Origin: Betaproteobacteria bacterium
GTDB taxonomy: Bacteria > Pseudomonadota > Gammaproteobacteria > Burkholderiales > UBA6910
Direction of reading: 5' to 3'
Assembly: GCA_016183615.1 (NCBI GenBank)
Contig: JACPEG010000032.1
Span: 62,001-126,000 of the forward strand
DNA length: 64,000 bases
Both the position numbers and the translations under genes were made by a program. Under the pieces are notes generated by a model. The model saw only the letters and a list, made by a program, of their open reading frames with translations, ran no database searches and was not told the origin of the DNA. Shown piece after piece: positions 32,621-41,865 of the stretch. Within the stretch, counting starts at the first letter, position 1. The number at the start of each line of letters is the position of its first letter.

Positions 32621-33640
32621 ATGCCCGCCAACCTGTCGCCCGAATACAAGGCCGCGGAGGCCGCGTTCCGCAGGGCCCGCGATCCCCGCGATCGCCTGGA
32701 AGGGCTGCGGGAAATGCTGCGCACCATGCCCAAGCACAAGGGCACCGACCACCTTCAGGCCGACATCAAGAGCCGCATCAAGGAACTGTCCGAAGAGATC
32801 GAAGGGCCGAAGAAGGGCGGCGCCTCCCGCACCGGCCCGGCGCTGGTGATCCGGCCCGAGGGCGCCGCCCAGATCGCGCTCCTTGGCCCTCCCAACTCGG
32901 GAAAATCCTCGCTGCACGCGCGGCTCACCGGCTCCGGCGCCCACGTGGCGGACTATCCCTTCACCACCCAGTATCCCGAGCCGGGCATGATGCCTTTCGA
33001 GGACATCCGTTTTCAGCTCGTGGATTTGCCGGCGGTGTCTCCCGATCACCCGGTGCCCTGGCTCGCCGGCACCCTGCAGACAGCGGATGCCTGCCTGCTG
33101 GTGGTGGACCTCAACGACGCGGCGTGCATGGAGCAGGTGGAGACGCTGCACGCGGTGCTCAAGGAAAAGCGCGTCACCCTCAGCGAGCGCTGGAACGGCG
33201 ACTCCGCGCCGACCGTCGCTGGGGAAGACGACCCCTTCGCGCTGCGGCTGCCGACGCTGCTCGTCGCCACCAAGGCGGACCTGGAGACGGACCCGGAGGC
33301 GGAAGTCCAGACCTTCGAGGAACTGGAGGGGCTGCGCTACCCCGCCCTCGCCGTGTCCGCCACCACCGGAAAGGGTCTCGACCGGCTCGGCCCCTGGCTG
33401 TTCAGGAGCCTCGGCGTGGCGCGCGTCTACACCAAGCTCCCGGGCAAGCCCGCGGACAAGGAACGGCCGTTCACCCTGCGCCGCGGCCAGACCGTGGAAG
33501 ACGTGGCGAAACTCGTGCACAAGGACGTGGCCCAGTCCCTGAAATACGCCCGGGTGTGGAATTCAACGGGCTTCGACGGCCAGCAGGTGGGACGCGAGCA
33601 TGCCGTGACCGACGGCGAGGTGATCGAGCTGCATACCTGA
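32621..33640 (+). CDS. DRG/Obg-related GTPase with C-terminal TGS domain
   Basis: 339 aa. A helical N-terminus (about 1-70) is followed by a GTPase domain with G1 GPPNSGKSS (about 89-97), G2 Thr in YPFTTQYPEPG, G3 VDLPAV, and G4 ATKAD. The end is a TGS domain (about 275-339; RRGQTVEDVAKLVHKD, DGEVIEL). The arrangement resembles archaeal and eukaryotic DRG proteins, which bind ribosomes. The order GTPase-TGS and the changed DLPA (usually DTPG/DLPG) are notable. Likely translation-linked; function unproven. Confidence 0.85.
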   Translation: MPANLSPEYKAAEAAFRRARDPRDRLEGLREMLRTMPKHKGTDHLQADIKSRIKELSEEIEGPKKGGASRTGPALVIRPEGAAQIALLGPPNSGKSSLHARLTGSGAHVADYPFTTQYPEPGMMPFEDIRFQLVDLPAVSPDHPVPWLAGTLQTADACLLVVDLNDAACMEQVETLHAVLKEKRVTLSERWNGDSAPTVAGEDDPFALRLPTLLVATKADLETDPEAEVQTFEELEGLRYPALAVSATTGKGLDRLGPWLFRSLGVARVYTKLPGKPADKERPFTLRRGQTVEDVAKLVHKDVAQSLKYARVWNSTGFDGQQVGREHAVTDGEVIELHT

Positions 33641-33752
33641 GGCGCGCTCGCGGTTATTCGCCGCTCCCCGCTTCGCCCGTAAGGCGCGGGCCCACGCCCC
33701 GACCAAAGGCGTCCCCGGCAGCACGAAACAACAACCGACCAGGAGGTGCACC

Positions 33753-34832
33753 ATGACCAAGCCCGCCGTGCGGCGCCAGACCGACTGGGTGCCGCTCACC
33801 AAGGAGCAGGTGCGGGAGCGCTTTCTCCAGAAGTTCTACGACCCGGTGTTCGAAGAGGTGCGCGCCGAGCTGGACAAGGTGTTCGAGAAGGTGTGGGACA
33901 GCTACATCGCGTACCGCAAGTCGCCGCGGCTCGCGCCCGCCGGGCCGGGCTTCGCCGAGCCCGGGTTCGAGGTGGCCGTCGAATGGCTCGAAACCCGGGC
34001 GAAAATCCAGGCTGCGGAAAAGCGCCAGAAGGACCCCAAGTCCAAATCCCGCATCCTGATCGTCAACGGCTCGACCCGCAGCGAACACACCTGCCCCGGG
34101 GAAATTTCCAAGACCCGGCGCCTGGCGCAAGCGGCGCAGAAAGTGATCGAGGCGATGCCGGGCCACGAGGTGGACTTTCTCGACATCTCGACCCTCGCCG
34201 ACGAGCCGTGGAAAGTGATCTACCCGTGCAAGGCCTGCGTCTCCACTTCCCAGGCGCTGTGCCACTGGCCCTGCACCTGCTATCCCAACCACGCGCTGGG
34301 CCAATCCAACGACTGGATGAACGAAATCTACCAGCGCTGGGTGGCGGCCCACGGCGTCATGATCATCTGCCCGGTGCACTGGTACCAGACGCCGGCGAGC
34401 CTCAAGCTCATGATCGACCGCCTGGTATGCGCCGACGGCGGCAATCCCGATCCCACCTCCACCCACGGCAAGGACCCGGCGATGGCAAAGGCGCTGGAAC
34501 TCGAGGGCTGGCCCTATCCCAAGCATCTCGCCGGGCGCGCGTTCTCGGTGATCGCCCACGGTGACGCGGCGGGCCCCGAAAATCTGCGGCGCATGCTCAC
34601 CGACTGGCTGATCGACATCGGCCTCATCCCGGCGGGGCCGGCGGCGACTCTCGACACCTGGATCGGCTATTACCGCCCGTACGCCACCAGTCACGAGGAT
34701 CTCGACGCCGATCCGGACCTGTTCGTGCAGGTGGAGAACGCCGCGGTGAGCCTCGCCAACATGGTGGCCCAGATCCGCTCCGGCGCCTACAAGTCTCCGG
34801 CCGAAGGGCTGCACAGCCCGAAGGAGAAATAA
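33753..34832 (+). CDS. Flavodoxin-fold NAD(P)H-dependent FMN reductase-like protein
   Basis: 359 aa. The core (about 95-270) is an NADPH-dependent FMN reductase fold: ILIVNGSTRSEHTCPG is the phosphate-binding loop, and PVHWYQTPASLKLMIDRL is the family's flavin-contact segment. A cysteine-rich stretch (CKACVSTSQALCHWPCTC, about 162-179) is unusual and could bind a metal or form disulfides. The N-terminal 90 residues are helical and of unknown role. AGGAGG precedes the ATG. Electron acceptor unknown. Confidence 0.8.
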   Translation: MTKPAVRRQTDWVPLTKEQVRERFLQKFYDPVFEEVRAELDKVFEKVWDSYIAYRKSPRLAPAGPGFAEPGFEVAVEWLETRAKIQAAEKRQKDPKSKSRILIVNGSTRSEHTCPGEISKTRRLAQAAQKVIEAMPGHEVDFLDISTLADEPWKVIYPCKACVSTSQALCHWPCTCYPNHALGQSNDWMNEIYQRWVAAHGVMIICPVHWYQTPASLKLMIDRLVCADGGNPDPTSTHGKDPAMAKALELEGWPYPKHLAGRAFSVIAHGDAAGPENLRRMLTDWLIDIGLIPAGPAATLDTWIGYYRPYATSHEDLDADPDLFVQVENAAVSLANMVAQIRSGAYKSPAEGLHSPKEK

Positions 34833-34836
34833 CGCC

Positions 34837-35172
34837 GTGCTCGTCAAATTCGACAGCAAAGTCGGCAACCTCATCATGTTCGGCGACGTGGCGGTCGCGC
34901 TGCTCAAGCTCATGGGCATGAGCGGCGATCTGCCCGGCGCGCTGCTCGCCTCCGACATTCCCGCCGCCCTGGAAAACCTCCGGCGCGGTGTCGCCGCCGC
35001 CCCCGACAGCCGGCCCGGCGAGAAAGGCGATGAGAAGGACCGGGACAGCGAGCCCAGGGTCTCGCTCCACCAGCGCGCCTTTCCCCTGATCGAGCTCCTC
35101 GCCGCCTGCGCCAAGGAAGACTGCGACATCGTCTGGCAGGAATACCGGCCCAAGCTCGGCGGACTGCTCTAG
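34837..35172 (+). CDS. DUF1840 domain protein
   Basis: 111 aa with a GTG start 2 bp after the preceding stop. The N-terminal MLVKFDSKVGNLIMFGDVA and the C-terminal PLIELL...CDIVWQEY blocks are typical of DUF1840, a small family restricted largely to Beta- and Gammaproteobacteria. The middle is a charged, disordered linker. No function is known. The tight spacing indicates an operon with the flavodoxin-fold gene. Confidence 0.85.
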   Translation: MLVKFDSKVGNLIMFGDVAVALLKLMGMSGDLPGALLASDIPAALENLRRGVAAAPDSRPGEKGDEKDRDSEPRVSLHQRAFPLIELLAACAKEDCDIVWQEYRPKLGGLL

Positions 35173-35212
35173 TTTCGCCCGAGACGCCGGCGGCGGCGGT
35201 AGAATTGCCCCG

Positions 35213-36445
35213 GTGAATCTTCTGCTTCGCCGCAGCCTCAAGCCCGTCGCGGCGCCCCTCGCGGTGCTGGTGGCCGCCGCGCTCCTGGCCCTCGCCGGGC
35301 CGCTGCTCCCGGCTTCCCTCGCCGGACTCAAGGTGTACGGCCCCTATGGGGTGCTGGCCCTCGGCGCCGCCATCGCCGCCTGGTTCAATCGCGGCCGGGT
35401 GCTGCTGGCGACCGTGGCGCTCTTCATCGCCTACGCAGGATTTCAGCTGGCGCTGGAAACCGGGGCCCAGAGCTTCGCGCTGCGGGCGGCGCTCGCCGGC
35501 GCCGCGGTATTCGTGCCGCTCAATTTCCTGCTGCTCTCGCTCCTGCCCGAGTGCGGGGTTGCGCACCGGGGCAACCTGCGCTGGCTGCCGGCGATGGCGG
35601 CCCAGGCCTTGTTCACCGCCTGGGTCGCTTCGGCCGGGCGCACGGAATTTTCCGGAATGGCGTGGCAGGCGCTGCTCGACCACTGGCTGTTCGGGCGCGC
35701 GCCCACGCCCCACCTCGCCTTCGCCCTCATGGCGGGCGCGCTGGGCGCGGCGGCGTTCAAGGCGGTGCGGCGCCGCTCGCCGGTGGACACGGGCATGGCC
35801 GGGGCGCTGCTGGCTTTCCTCATCGCCTGCGAGGCGGCGGGATCGCCGGCGCTGTTCGGCCTGTTCCTGTCGGCGTCGGGGGCGATGCTTCTCGTCGCCG
35901 TGCTGCAGGAATCCCACCGCATGGCATTCCGCGACGAGCTCACGGGGCTGCCCAGCCGGCGCGCCCTCAACGAGCGGCTGCTTTCGCTCGGGCCCGGCTA
36001 CACCATCGCCATGGTGGACGTGGATCACTTCAAGCAGTTCAACGACACCCACGGCCACGACGTCGGCGACCAGGTGCTGAAGCTGGTGGGCGCCCGGCTT
36101 GCCGAGGTGAACGGCGGCGGCCGGCCGTTCCGCTACGGCGGCGAGGAGTTCACGGTGCTGTTTCCCGACCGCTCGGTGAAGGAAGCGCTGCCGCATCTGG
36201 AGGAGCTGCGCAGCCGGATCGAAAGCTACGCCATGGCAATTCGCGGCAAGGACCGGCCGCAGGAAAAGGAGTCCGGGGAGAGGCGGCGCCGGGCCGCGGA
36301 CCCGGAGCGCACGGTGTCGGTGACGGTGAGCATCGGAGCAGCCCAGCGCGGCGGAAGGCTCGACTCACCGGCAGAGGTGCTGCGGGCGGCGGACAAGGCG
36401 CTCTATCGCGCGAAGAACAAAGGCCGCAACCGGGTGAGCACTTGA
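35213..36445 (+). CDS. Membrane-bound diguanylate cyclase
   Basis: 410 aa, GTG start. The N-terminal 240 residues contain about seven hydrophobic segments, and the C-terminus is a GGDEF domain (about 240-405) that makes cyclic di-GMP from GTP. The active site reads RYGGEEF (307-313) and the metal/GTP residues lie in VDVDHFKQFNDTHGHDVGD. No RxxD inhibitory site is seen five residues upstream of GGEEF (RLAEVNGGG instead), so product inhibition may be lacking. The C-terminus holds a charged insert [15 protein letters not shown]. Confidence 0.92.
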   Translation: MNLLLRRSLKPVAAPLAVLVAAALLALAGPLLPASLAGLKVYGPYGVLALGAAIAAWFNRGRVLLATVALFIAYAGFQLALETGAQSFALRAALAGAAVFVPLNFLLLSLLPECGVAHRGNLRWLPAMAAQALFTAWVASAGRTEFSGMAWQALLDHWLFGRAPTPHLAFALMAGALGAAAFKAVRRRSPVDTGMAGALLAFLIACEAAGSPALFGLFLSASGAMLLVAVLQESHRMAFRDELTGLPSRRALNERLLSLGPGYTIAMVDVDHFKQFNDTHGHDVGDQVLKLVGARLAEVNGGGRPFRYGGEEFTVLFPDRSVKEALPHLEELRSRIESYAMAIRGKDRPQEKESGERRRRAADPERTVSVTVSIGAAQRGGRLDSPAEVLRAADKALYRAKNKGRNRVST

Positions 36446-36488
36446 GAGCCTCCGCGGTCAGCAGAGGGCGCGGGGCGGTTCGCCCCGC

Positions 36489-36770
36489 CTACTTGTCCCG
36501 CCCCGCCTCGTAGAGCGCGGGCGTGATCCGGGCGCGGGCCAGGTATTCCCGCAAATGCTGGACGCCCTGCCGGTCGAGCTCGTTGCTGTGGTGGGGGCGG
36601 TGCAGGATGCCCTCCTGCCCGTTGAGCCGCACCCGCAGGCGCGCCCCGGAGAGGGGCTCGACCTCGGCGCCCAGGTGGCGCAGCAGCGACTCCACTTCCC
36701 GCCAGTGGATGTTGCTGCTCACCGGGTCGCGGAAGATGGCGCGAATCAGGTTCTCGTGCTTGTGGCTCAT
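36489..36770 (-). CDS. HicA/YcfA-like mRNA interferase, orphan
   Basis: 93 aa from the ATG at 36770. NIHWREVESLLRHLGAEVE and the double-stranded RNA-binding-like fold ending RPHHSNELDRQGVQHLREYL match a HicA-like family. The HicA catalytic His would be His58-59 in HRPHH. No HicB antitoxin gene is adjacent, so this is a solitary member and may have another role. Confidence 0.75.
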   Translation of the reverse strand: MSHKHENLIRAIFRDPVSSNIHWREVESLLRHLGAEVEPLSGARLRVRLNGQEGILHRPHHSNELDRQGVQHLREYLARARITPALYEAGRDK

Positions 36771-36897
36771 GGGACGCCAGTTTGGGCGAGATGGGGCCCG
36801 GGGGTCAAGGCATCCGAACCCGGGCAATCGCCCTCCGCCAAGGGTGTTGCGCGACCGGTGGCGGCGAGGGTGGCGCCCCGGCGAAACGGGATTGCGC

Positions 36898-37170
36898 TCA
36901 GCGCCGGCGGAACGTGGGGCGGCGCGCGGCGGGGGCGCCGGCGGGCCGCTCGTCCAGGTGGCGGAAATTGATCCGCCCCTTGGTCAAATCGTAGGGCGAG
37001 ATCTCCAGGGTCACGCGGTCGCCCGCCAGGATGCGGATGCGGTGCTTGCGCATCTTGCCGCCGGCGTAGGCGAGCACCATCGCGCCGTTGGCGAGCTCGA
37101 CGCGGAACTGGGTGTTGGGCAGCACCTCCCGCACCAGGCCGTCCATTTCCACCAATTCTTCCTTGGCCAT
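36898..37170 (-). CDS. infA: Translation initiation factor IF-1
   Basis: 90 aa. The OB-fold core [19 protein letters not shown] to [11 protein letters not shown] is classic IF-1, which occupies the ribosomal A site during initiation. It carries a C-terminal Ala/Pro/Arg-rich extension of about 18 residues ([18 protein letters not shown]) beyond the usual 72. Such extended copies occur as second infA genes in Betaproteobacteria. GAGAGGAATCCCCC precedes the ATG. The 286-bp gap upstream (37171-37456) shows no clear element. Confidence 0.93.
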   Translation of the reverse strand: MAKEELVEMDGLVREVLPNTQFRVELANGAMVLAYAGGKMRKHRIRILAGDRVTLEISPYDLTKGRINFRHLDERPAGAPAARRPTFRRR

Positions 37171-37456
37171 GGGGGATTCCTCTCGGTTGGCAGCCGCACG
37201 CGGCCGCGGTGGACTTCGTCAGGGGACAAGGGGCGCGGGCCGCGCCCCTCGACGGGAACCCCGGCCGGGGGAGGCCCGGACCGGAGGCAAGGCCCGCAGT
37301 ATGAGGCCTTGGGGCTGAAATACCAAGGAAAATCTGTCCGGGGCACCCGGCGGCTCTTGCCTTCCGCCGGGAATCGCTTTCATCATTGTCTCCGGTCCGC
37401 CGGCACACGCCGCCCGGCCGAGCGCGCGGAACGCCCCTTCCTCCAGGAGACCTGCC

Positions 37457-38203
37457 ATGCACGCGAATGACACGCTGAAACCCAGCCGCCGCAGATTGCT
37501 CCTCGCCGCCGGACTGGGACTCGCGCTCGCCGGCCTGCCGTTCCCGGCCCGCGTCGCGAAAGCCCAGAGCGCCAGCCTCAGGATCGGCATCATCGGCGCC
37601 GGCCGCATCGGCGGCACCCTCGGCGAGCTGTGGACAAGAGCGGGCCACGAAGTGCTGCTCTCCTCGCGCCATCCCGAACAGCTCAAGGACTTGGCCCAGC
37701 GCCTGGGACCCAAGGCGCGGGCGGGAACCCCCAAGGAGGCGGCGGCCTTCGGCGAAGTGATCCTCATCGCCGTGCCCTACGGCGCGCTACCCCAGGTGGG
37801 TCGCGACTACGCCGCCGAGCTCAAGGGCAAGGTGGTGCTGGACACCGGAAACCCCTTCCCCTCCCGCGACGGCGACATGGCGAACGAGGCGCGCAGCAAG
37901 GGCACCGGCGTCGCCTCAGCGGAATTCCTTCCCGGCGTGCGCCTGGTGCGCGCCTTCAACACCATCCCCCACTACGCGCTGAAGAGCGAAGCCCACCGTA
38001 AGGGCGAGCGGGTGGCGGTGCCGCTGGCGGGCGACGATGCCGAGGCGCTACGGATCGCGTCGCGCCTGGTGCAGGAGGCCGGCTTCGAGCCGGTGGTGGT
38101 GGGGCCGCTCTCCCGCGCCAAGGAGTTCGACGCCGGAACCGCGGTGTTCGGCAAGGCGCTCACGGCGCAGGAGCTGCGGCGGGCGTTGGAGACAGGGTCC
38201 TGA
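37457..38203 (+). CDS. NADPH-dependent F420 reductase-type protein with Tat-like leader
   Basis: 248 aa. A twin-arginine-like leader (SRRRLLLAAGLGLALAGLPF, about 12-31) suggests export. The mature part has a Rossmann fold of the F420-reductase/NADP oxidoreductase type: RIGIIGAGRIGGTLGELW (about 42-59), SSRHPEQL, and VLDTGNPFPSRDGDM. It likely reduces or oxidises an unknown substrate with NADP; F420 itself is not expected in this lineage. Strong AGGAGA site before the ATG. Confidence 0.82.
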   Translation: MHANDTLKPSRRRLLLAAGLGLALAGLPFPARVAKAQSASLRIGIIGAGRIGGTLGELWTRAGHEVLLSSRHPEQLKDLAQRLGPKARAGTPKEAAAFGEVILIAVPYGALPQVGRDYAAELKGKVVLDTGNPFPSRDGDMANEARSKGTGVASAEFLPGVRLVRAFNTIPHYALKSEAHRKGERVAVPLAGDDAEALRIASRLVQEAGFEPVVVGPLSRAKEFDAGTAVFGKALTAQELRRALETGS

Positions 38204-38281
38204 GTCGAGGGGCGCGATTAGGCGGGCGGGAGATGCGACGGTCCTGCTGAAAGAAAAAACGGCACCAATGCATTTTTTCGG

Positions 38282-39061
38282 CTACCTATTTTTCTCGTCG
38301 CACCCTCGAATAAACCGGGACAGATGAAAGCTCGCGAGTTGCACATCTTCCGGCTCAAGAACCTTTGCTTCGTGATCGAGAAACGCGGGGAGCGCTTTGG
38401 GGTTCAGCACCCACAACTCCCGCTTCAGGCCATGTGGTTCGTCGACATACCATCCGGGAAAAAGCACAACGGGCCATATGCGAAACCGCCGCCCGGTACT
38501 GTCCGCCAAGAGATCACCCAGCCACCGGGCCTGTGCCTTGGCCTGGACCAGCGGATCGCGGTCCGGCTCCAGTCCGTTAATCAGCAGCCGCTCCCCATCG
38601 AAGAACACTTTTGCTTCGCCGCGAGCCGGTTTGCTCAGCGTCTTGGTTTCGATTGTGAAAACGCCTGCGGGTCCCACCAGCACGTGATCAAGATTGAATC
38701 CTTCCCCGGCGACGTCATGGAACACGCGATAGCCGCGCTCCCGCAGCGATTCGAGGAACTGCCCGACGATCTTTTCGCCATGGCTGGCCTGCCGGAGTGC
38801 ACGAAGCTTCGGCCACGCGCGCCGGACCTTATAGATCGCGTAGCCCAATCCACCAACTGCGAACAAGGAGAACAAGATTGGTCGAGGTGGACTTGGGACG
38901 AAATACCGCCACCATTCGATTGCCGCGAGCAGCAATAGCATGAGAGCCATTGCCGATGGGGTTAGAAGTTCATCGTAGGCCAAATCGAGCCGCTGCTCGT
39001 CAAGCGACTGCCCGGGATTGCGCAGTGGGTTCGCCTTAAGCGGCGAGCGTTTTTTCTCCAT
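38282..39061 (-). CDS. Membrane-anchored NERD-domain protein
   Basis: 259 aa. Two hydrophobic helices (about 36-52 and 60-78) anchor it. Residues about 92-210 form a NERD (nuclease-related) domain: GEKIVGQFLESL, DHVLVGPAGVFTIETKT with the DH...ETK pattern of PD-(D/E)xK nucleases. The start codon shares one base with the hsdM stop (TAATG), so it belongs to the restriction-modification operon. A nuclease helper role in defence is plausible but inferred. Confidence 0.8.
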   Translation of the reverse strand: MEKKRSPLKANPLRNPGQSLDEQRLDLAYDELLTPSAMALMLLLLAAIEWWRYFVPSPPRPILFSLFAVGGLGYAIYKVRRAWPKLRALRQASHGEKIVGQFLESLRERGYRVFHDVAGEGFNLDHVLVGPAGVFTIETKTLSKPARGEAKVFFDGERLLINGLEPDRDPLVQAKAQARWLGDLLADSTGRRFRIWPVVLFPGWYVDEPHGLKRELWVLNPKALPAFLDHEAKVLEPEDVQLASFHLSRFIRGCDEKNR

Positions 39062-40611
39062 TACTTTCCTCCCTCTTTGGCATTCCGTTCTCCCAGATCC
39101 GCCGCAATCTCACGGAACTGCTCCAGCGCCGCCTCCAGGTCCTCCACGATCTCCTGGGCGATCACGTCGGGCGGGGGAAGGTTGTCGCTGTCGGCGAGCG
39201 ATTCGTCCTTGAGCCAGAAGATGTCGAGGCTCGCCTTGTCGCGGGCGATGAGCTCCTCATAGTCGTACGCCCGCCAGCGGCCCTGCAAACCCACCTCCCT
39301 CGCCCCGCTTGCGGGGAGAGGGCTGGGGTGAGGGGCGTCCTTGTCGGACCACGTGGCTTTCCGCTCGTGGCGGTTCTTCGGGTTGTAGCAAGCGACGAAT
39401 TCGTCCAGGTCCGCGCGCTTGAGGAAGTTGGTCTTCAGCGTGAAGTGCTTGTTGGTGCGCAGGTCGTAGATCCAGAGTTTCTTGGTCCACGGCGTCTCTG
39501 AGGCAGGCTTCTTGTCGAAAAAGAGCACGTTCGCCTTCACGCCCTGCGCGTAGAACAGGCCCGTGGGCAGGCGCAGAAGCGTGTGCACGTCGCAGTCGGC
39601 CAGGAGCTTCCTGCGGATGGTCTCGCCCGCGCCGCCTTCGAACAGCACATTGTCCGGCACCACCACCGCCGCGCGGCCGTTCACCTTGAGCAGCGTCTTG
39701 ATGTGCTGCACGAAATTGAGCTGCTTGTTCGAGGTGGTGGCCCAGAAATCGTCGCGCTCGTAGGTCTCCTTCTCCTTCGACGCCTCGCCATTCTCGCCGA
39801 CCACGGTGAAGCTCGACTTCTTCCCGAACGGCGGATTGGTCAGCACGACTTCGAAGTGCTCGCCCGGATCGGCCTTGAGCGAGTCGTTGACCTCGATCGG
39901 CTCGCCCTCCAGCCCGCCGATGCCGTGCAGCATCAGGTTCATCGCGCACAGGCGCGCGACGCCCTGCACCAGTTCCACGCCCTTGAAAGCGTCTTCCTTC
40001 AACCGGCGCTTCTGATCCTTGGTGAGGTTGGGGTTGTTCGCGACGACATAGTCGTGCGCGGCAAGCAGAAACCCGCCCGTGCCGCAGGCCGGGTCGGAGA
40101 CTCGCTCGCCGGGCTGCGGCGCCACCGCCTCCACGATCGCCTGGATGAGCGGCCGCGGCGTGAAGTACTGCCCCGCGCCCGACTTCGTGTCCTGGGCGTT
40201 CTTCTCCAGCAGGCCCTCGTAGGCGTCGCCCTTCACGTCCGCACCCATCGCGGACCAGTTCTCCTTGTCGATCAAATCGACGATCAGCCGCCGCAGTTTC
40301 GCCGGATCCTGGAACTTGTTCTGCGCTTTGCCGAAGATCAGGCCGAGCAGCCCCTTCGCCGCCCCGAGCTTCTCCAGCGTGTGGCGGTAGTGATCGAACA
40401 ACTCGTCGCCGTCGCGCTTGAACAGGCTCGGCCAGTCGTACCCGGCTGGGATCGGGCTCTTCTGGTTGTACGGCGCCCGGGCGCGCTCGTCGGCCATCTT
40501 GAGGAACAGCAGGTAGGTGAGCTGCTCGACGTAGTCGCCATACGACATGCCGTCATCACGAAGCACATTGCAGTAGTTCCAGAGCTTTTGGACGATGGTG
40601 GAGGAGTTCAT
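39061..40611 (-). CDS. hsdM: Type I restriction-modification DNA methyltransferase subunit HsdM
   Basis: 516 aa. HsdM adds a methyl group to adenine N6 at the site chosen by HsdS. The N-terminal HsdM_N domain begins SSTIVQKLWNYCN. GQYFTPRPLI, SAM motif DPACGTGGF (173-181) and catalytic NPPF (259-262) are intact. Near residue 425 an 18-residue insertion (HPSPLPASGAREVGLQG) is encoded by a CCCGCTTGCGGGG palindromic repeat at about 39294-39337; the normal sequence resumes with GRWRAYDYEEL. The start overlaps the nucleotidyltransferase stop by 4 bp. Confidence 0.95.
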   Translation of the reverse strand: MNSSTIVQKLWNYCNVLRDDGMSYGDYVEQLTYLLFLKMADERARAPYNQKSPIPAGYDWPSLFKRDGDELFDHYRHTLEKLGAAKGLLGLIFGKAQNKFQDPAKLRRLIVDLIDKENWSAMGADVKGDAYEGLLEKNAQDTKSGAGQYFTPRPLIQAIVEAVAPQPGERVSDPACGTGGFLLAAHDYVVANNPNLTKDQKRRLKEDAFKGVELVQGVARLCAMNLMLHGIGGLEGEPIEVNDSLKADPGEHFEVVLTNPPFGKKSSFTVVGENGEASKEKETYERDDFWATTSNKQLNFVQHIKTLLKVNGRAAVVVPDNVLFEGGAGETIRRKLLADCDVHTLLRLPTGLFYAQGVKANVLFFDKKPASETPWTKKLWIYDLRTNKHFTLKTNFLKRADLDEFVACYNPKNRHERKATWSDKDAPHPSPLPASGAREVGLQGRWRAYDYEELIARDKASLDIFWLKDESLADSDNLPPPDVIAQEIVEDLEAALEQFREIAADLGERNAKEGGK

Positions 40612-41315
40612 CGCGTGGCGAACCCTGCCAGTCGGGCAAGCTTTGCCTCGAGTTCGGGAAGTCGTGCCTGGCTCGCTTCGTCGCCCGGCAGGTGTCCCGG
40701 AAGGTAACTCGCGAACTTGGGCGTTGCCAACAGCTTGGCAACCATGTCTCCGACGAAGCTTGCCACCTCCGCATCAGCGTCTTCGAATTCCGCGAGCAGC
40801 TCCTCGCGACCGTCTATGACCGCGAGCGCGTCGCCAAGATCGTGGCTCATCAGGACGTCGTCGTTGCCCCGATCGAGAAACGCCTCGAGCTTGGTCGCGA
40901 CGAACAGCGGCGCCCGGATGAGCCGGATCTGCGCACCGCTCGGCAACGCGGCCCTGCGCGCCGTCCTGACCACCAGCGGATACCATCGGTTGGCGAAACC
41001 GAGAATCCCCTTGTCGGTCGGCATGAGATCGAGAACGGCTTCCCCAGCCCGCCAACGGCAAATCGGCGCTCCCTCCCGCAGGTCGCGCTGGAATCCCGCA
41101 GCCGCCACCTCCTTCTCGAGCCTGTAGTAGTCGGCGAGCGTCGCGACTTCCACGACCACGTCCACGTCTTCAGTGACGCGGATCGCAGGCAGCGCGGGAT
41201 CGGTGATGAGCAGCCCGGCCGCGCAACCGCCGACGAACACCACGCGCTCGCGCAGCGTGCCGAGCCGGGCGGCGACAATCTCGACCATCGCGACGTTTGG
41301 ATCGTTCGGGTTCAT
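40608..41315 (-). CDS. Nucleotidyltransferase-fold protein (AbiEii-like), toxin candidate
   Basis: 235 aa from the ATG at 41315. The nucleotidyltransferase core is visible: VVFVGGCAAGLLITDP (about 25-40), then VTEDVDVVVEV (about 47-57) with the two metal-binding Asp, and LDLMPTDKGILGF with a further Asp. PLFVATKLEAFLDRGNDD resembles the AbiEii/DUF6036 helical part. It overlaps the HTH gene by 4 bp and hsdM by 4 bp, so all three are one operon. A toxin role is inferred from the HTH partner and defence context. Confidence 0.75.
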   Translation of the reverse strand: MNPNDPNVAMVEIVAARLGTLRERVVFVGGCAAGLLITDPALPAIRVTEDVDVVVEVATLADYYRLEKEVAAAGFQRDLREGAPICRWRAGEAVLDLMPTDKGILGFANRWYPLVVRTARRAALPSGAQIRLIRAPLFVATKLEAFLDRGNDDVLMSHDLGDALAVIDGREELLAEFEDADAEVASFVGDMVAKLLATPKFASYLPGHLPGDEASQARLPELEAKLARLAGFATR

Positions 41316-41857
41316 TCCAGGCGCTCGGCCAGCAGATCGCTCGCCATCTTGCGCTCGCGCGCCGCACCCGCGCGTAATGCGTCGAACAGCGCGAGCAGTT
41401 CGTAGAGCGCCGCGTTCTTCGTCGCGGCCCCCGGAACGCTCGGATATAGCGGGTACAGCGCGACGCCACGAACGGGTCCCTTCGGATGCGGCCATACCGG
41501 CGGCGGCTCCGCGGCCGGCTGGGCAACAAGGTCACGAAGCGGAGCGGCGGCGTACGCCGTCGGAAATCCGCGCGTCGCTTCCCCGCGCACGGCAGGAAAG
41601 GCGTAGGCCGCGCCGTGGAGCGCGAAATGCCGGAGCGCCTCGCGCAGCAGCGCCGGCGGGCGCGACCGGTCCTTGCGCACGAGCTGCGCCGCGTGCGCGC
41701 GCTCGAGCGCCGCGTGCACCTCGGAGGCGGTCATTCCCAGCTCCGCAGCGAGTTCCGCATAACTCGGCACGCGTTCTTTCGCTAGCGAAAGGCGCAGAAG
41801 AACCACGAGGTCCTGCGGCTTCAGGGCGATTTGAGGATTTTTTCGCGACCGGTACAT
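41312..41857 (-). CDS. HTH protein, probable antitoxin/autorepressor of the nucleotidyltransferase module
   Basis: 181 aa. Residues about 15-70 form a winged-helix-like DNA-binding domain (LKPQDLVVLLRLSLAKERVP, YAELAAELGMTASEVHAALE). The rest is a Pro/Ala-rich domain ending in helices (KNAALYELLALFDALRAGAA). The arrangement mirrors AbiEi/AbiEii, where the HTH partner represses the operon. A promoter overlapped by a perfect 24-bp palindrome lies directly upstream and is its probable operator. Family not recognised beyond HTH. Confidence 0.7.
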   Translation of the reverse strand: MYRSRKNPQIALKPQDLVVLLRLSLAKERVPSYAELAAELGMTASEVHAALERAHAAQLVRKDRSRPPALLREALRHFALHGAAYAFPAVRGEATRGFPTAYAAAPLRDLVAQPAAEPPPVWPHPKGPVRGVALYPLYPSVPGAATKNAALYELLALFDALRAGAARERKMASDLLAERLE

Positions 41858-41865
41858 GGGGCCTC

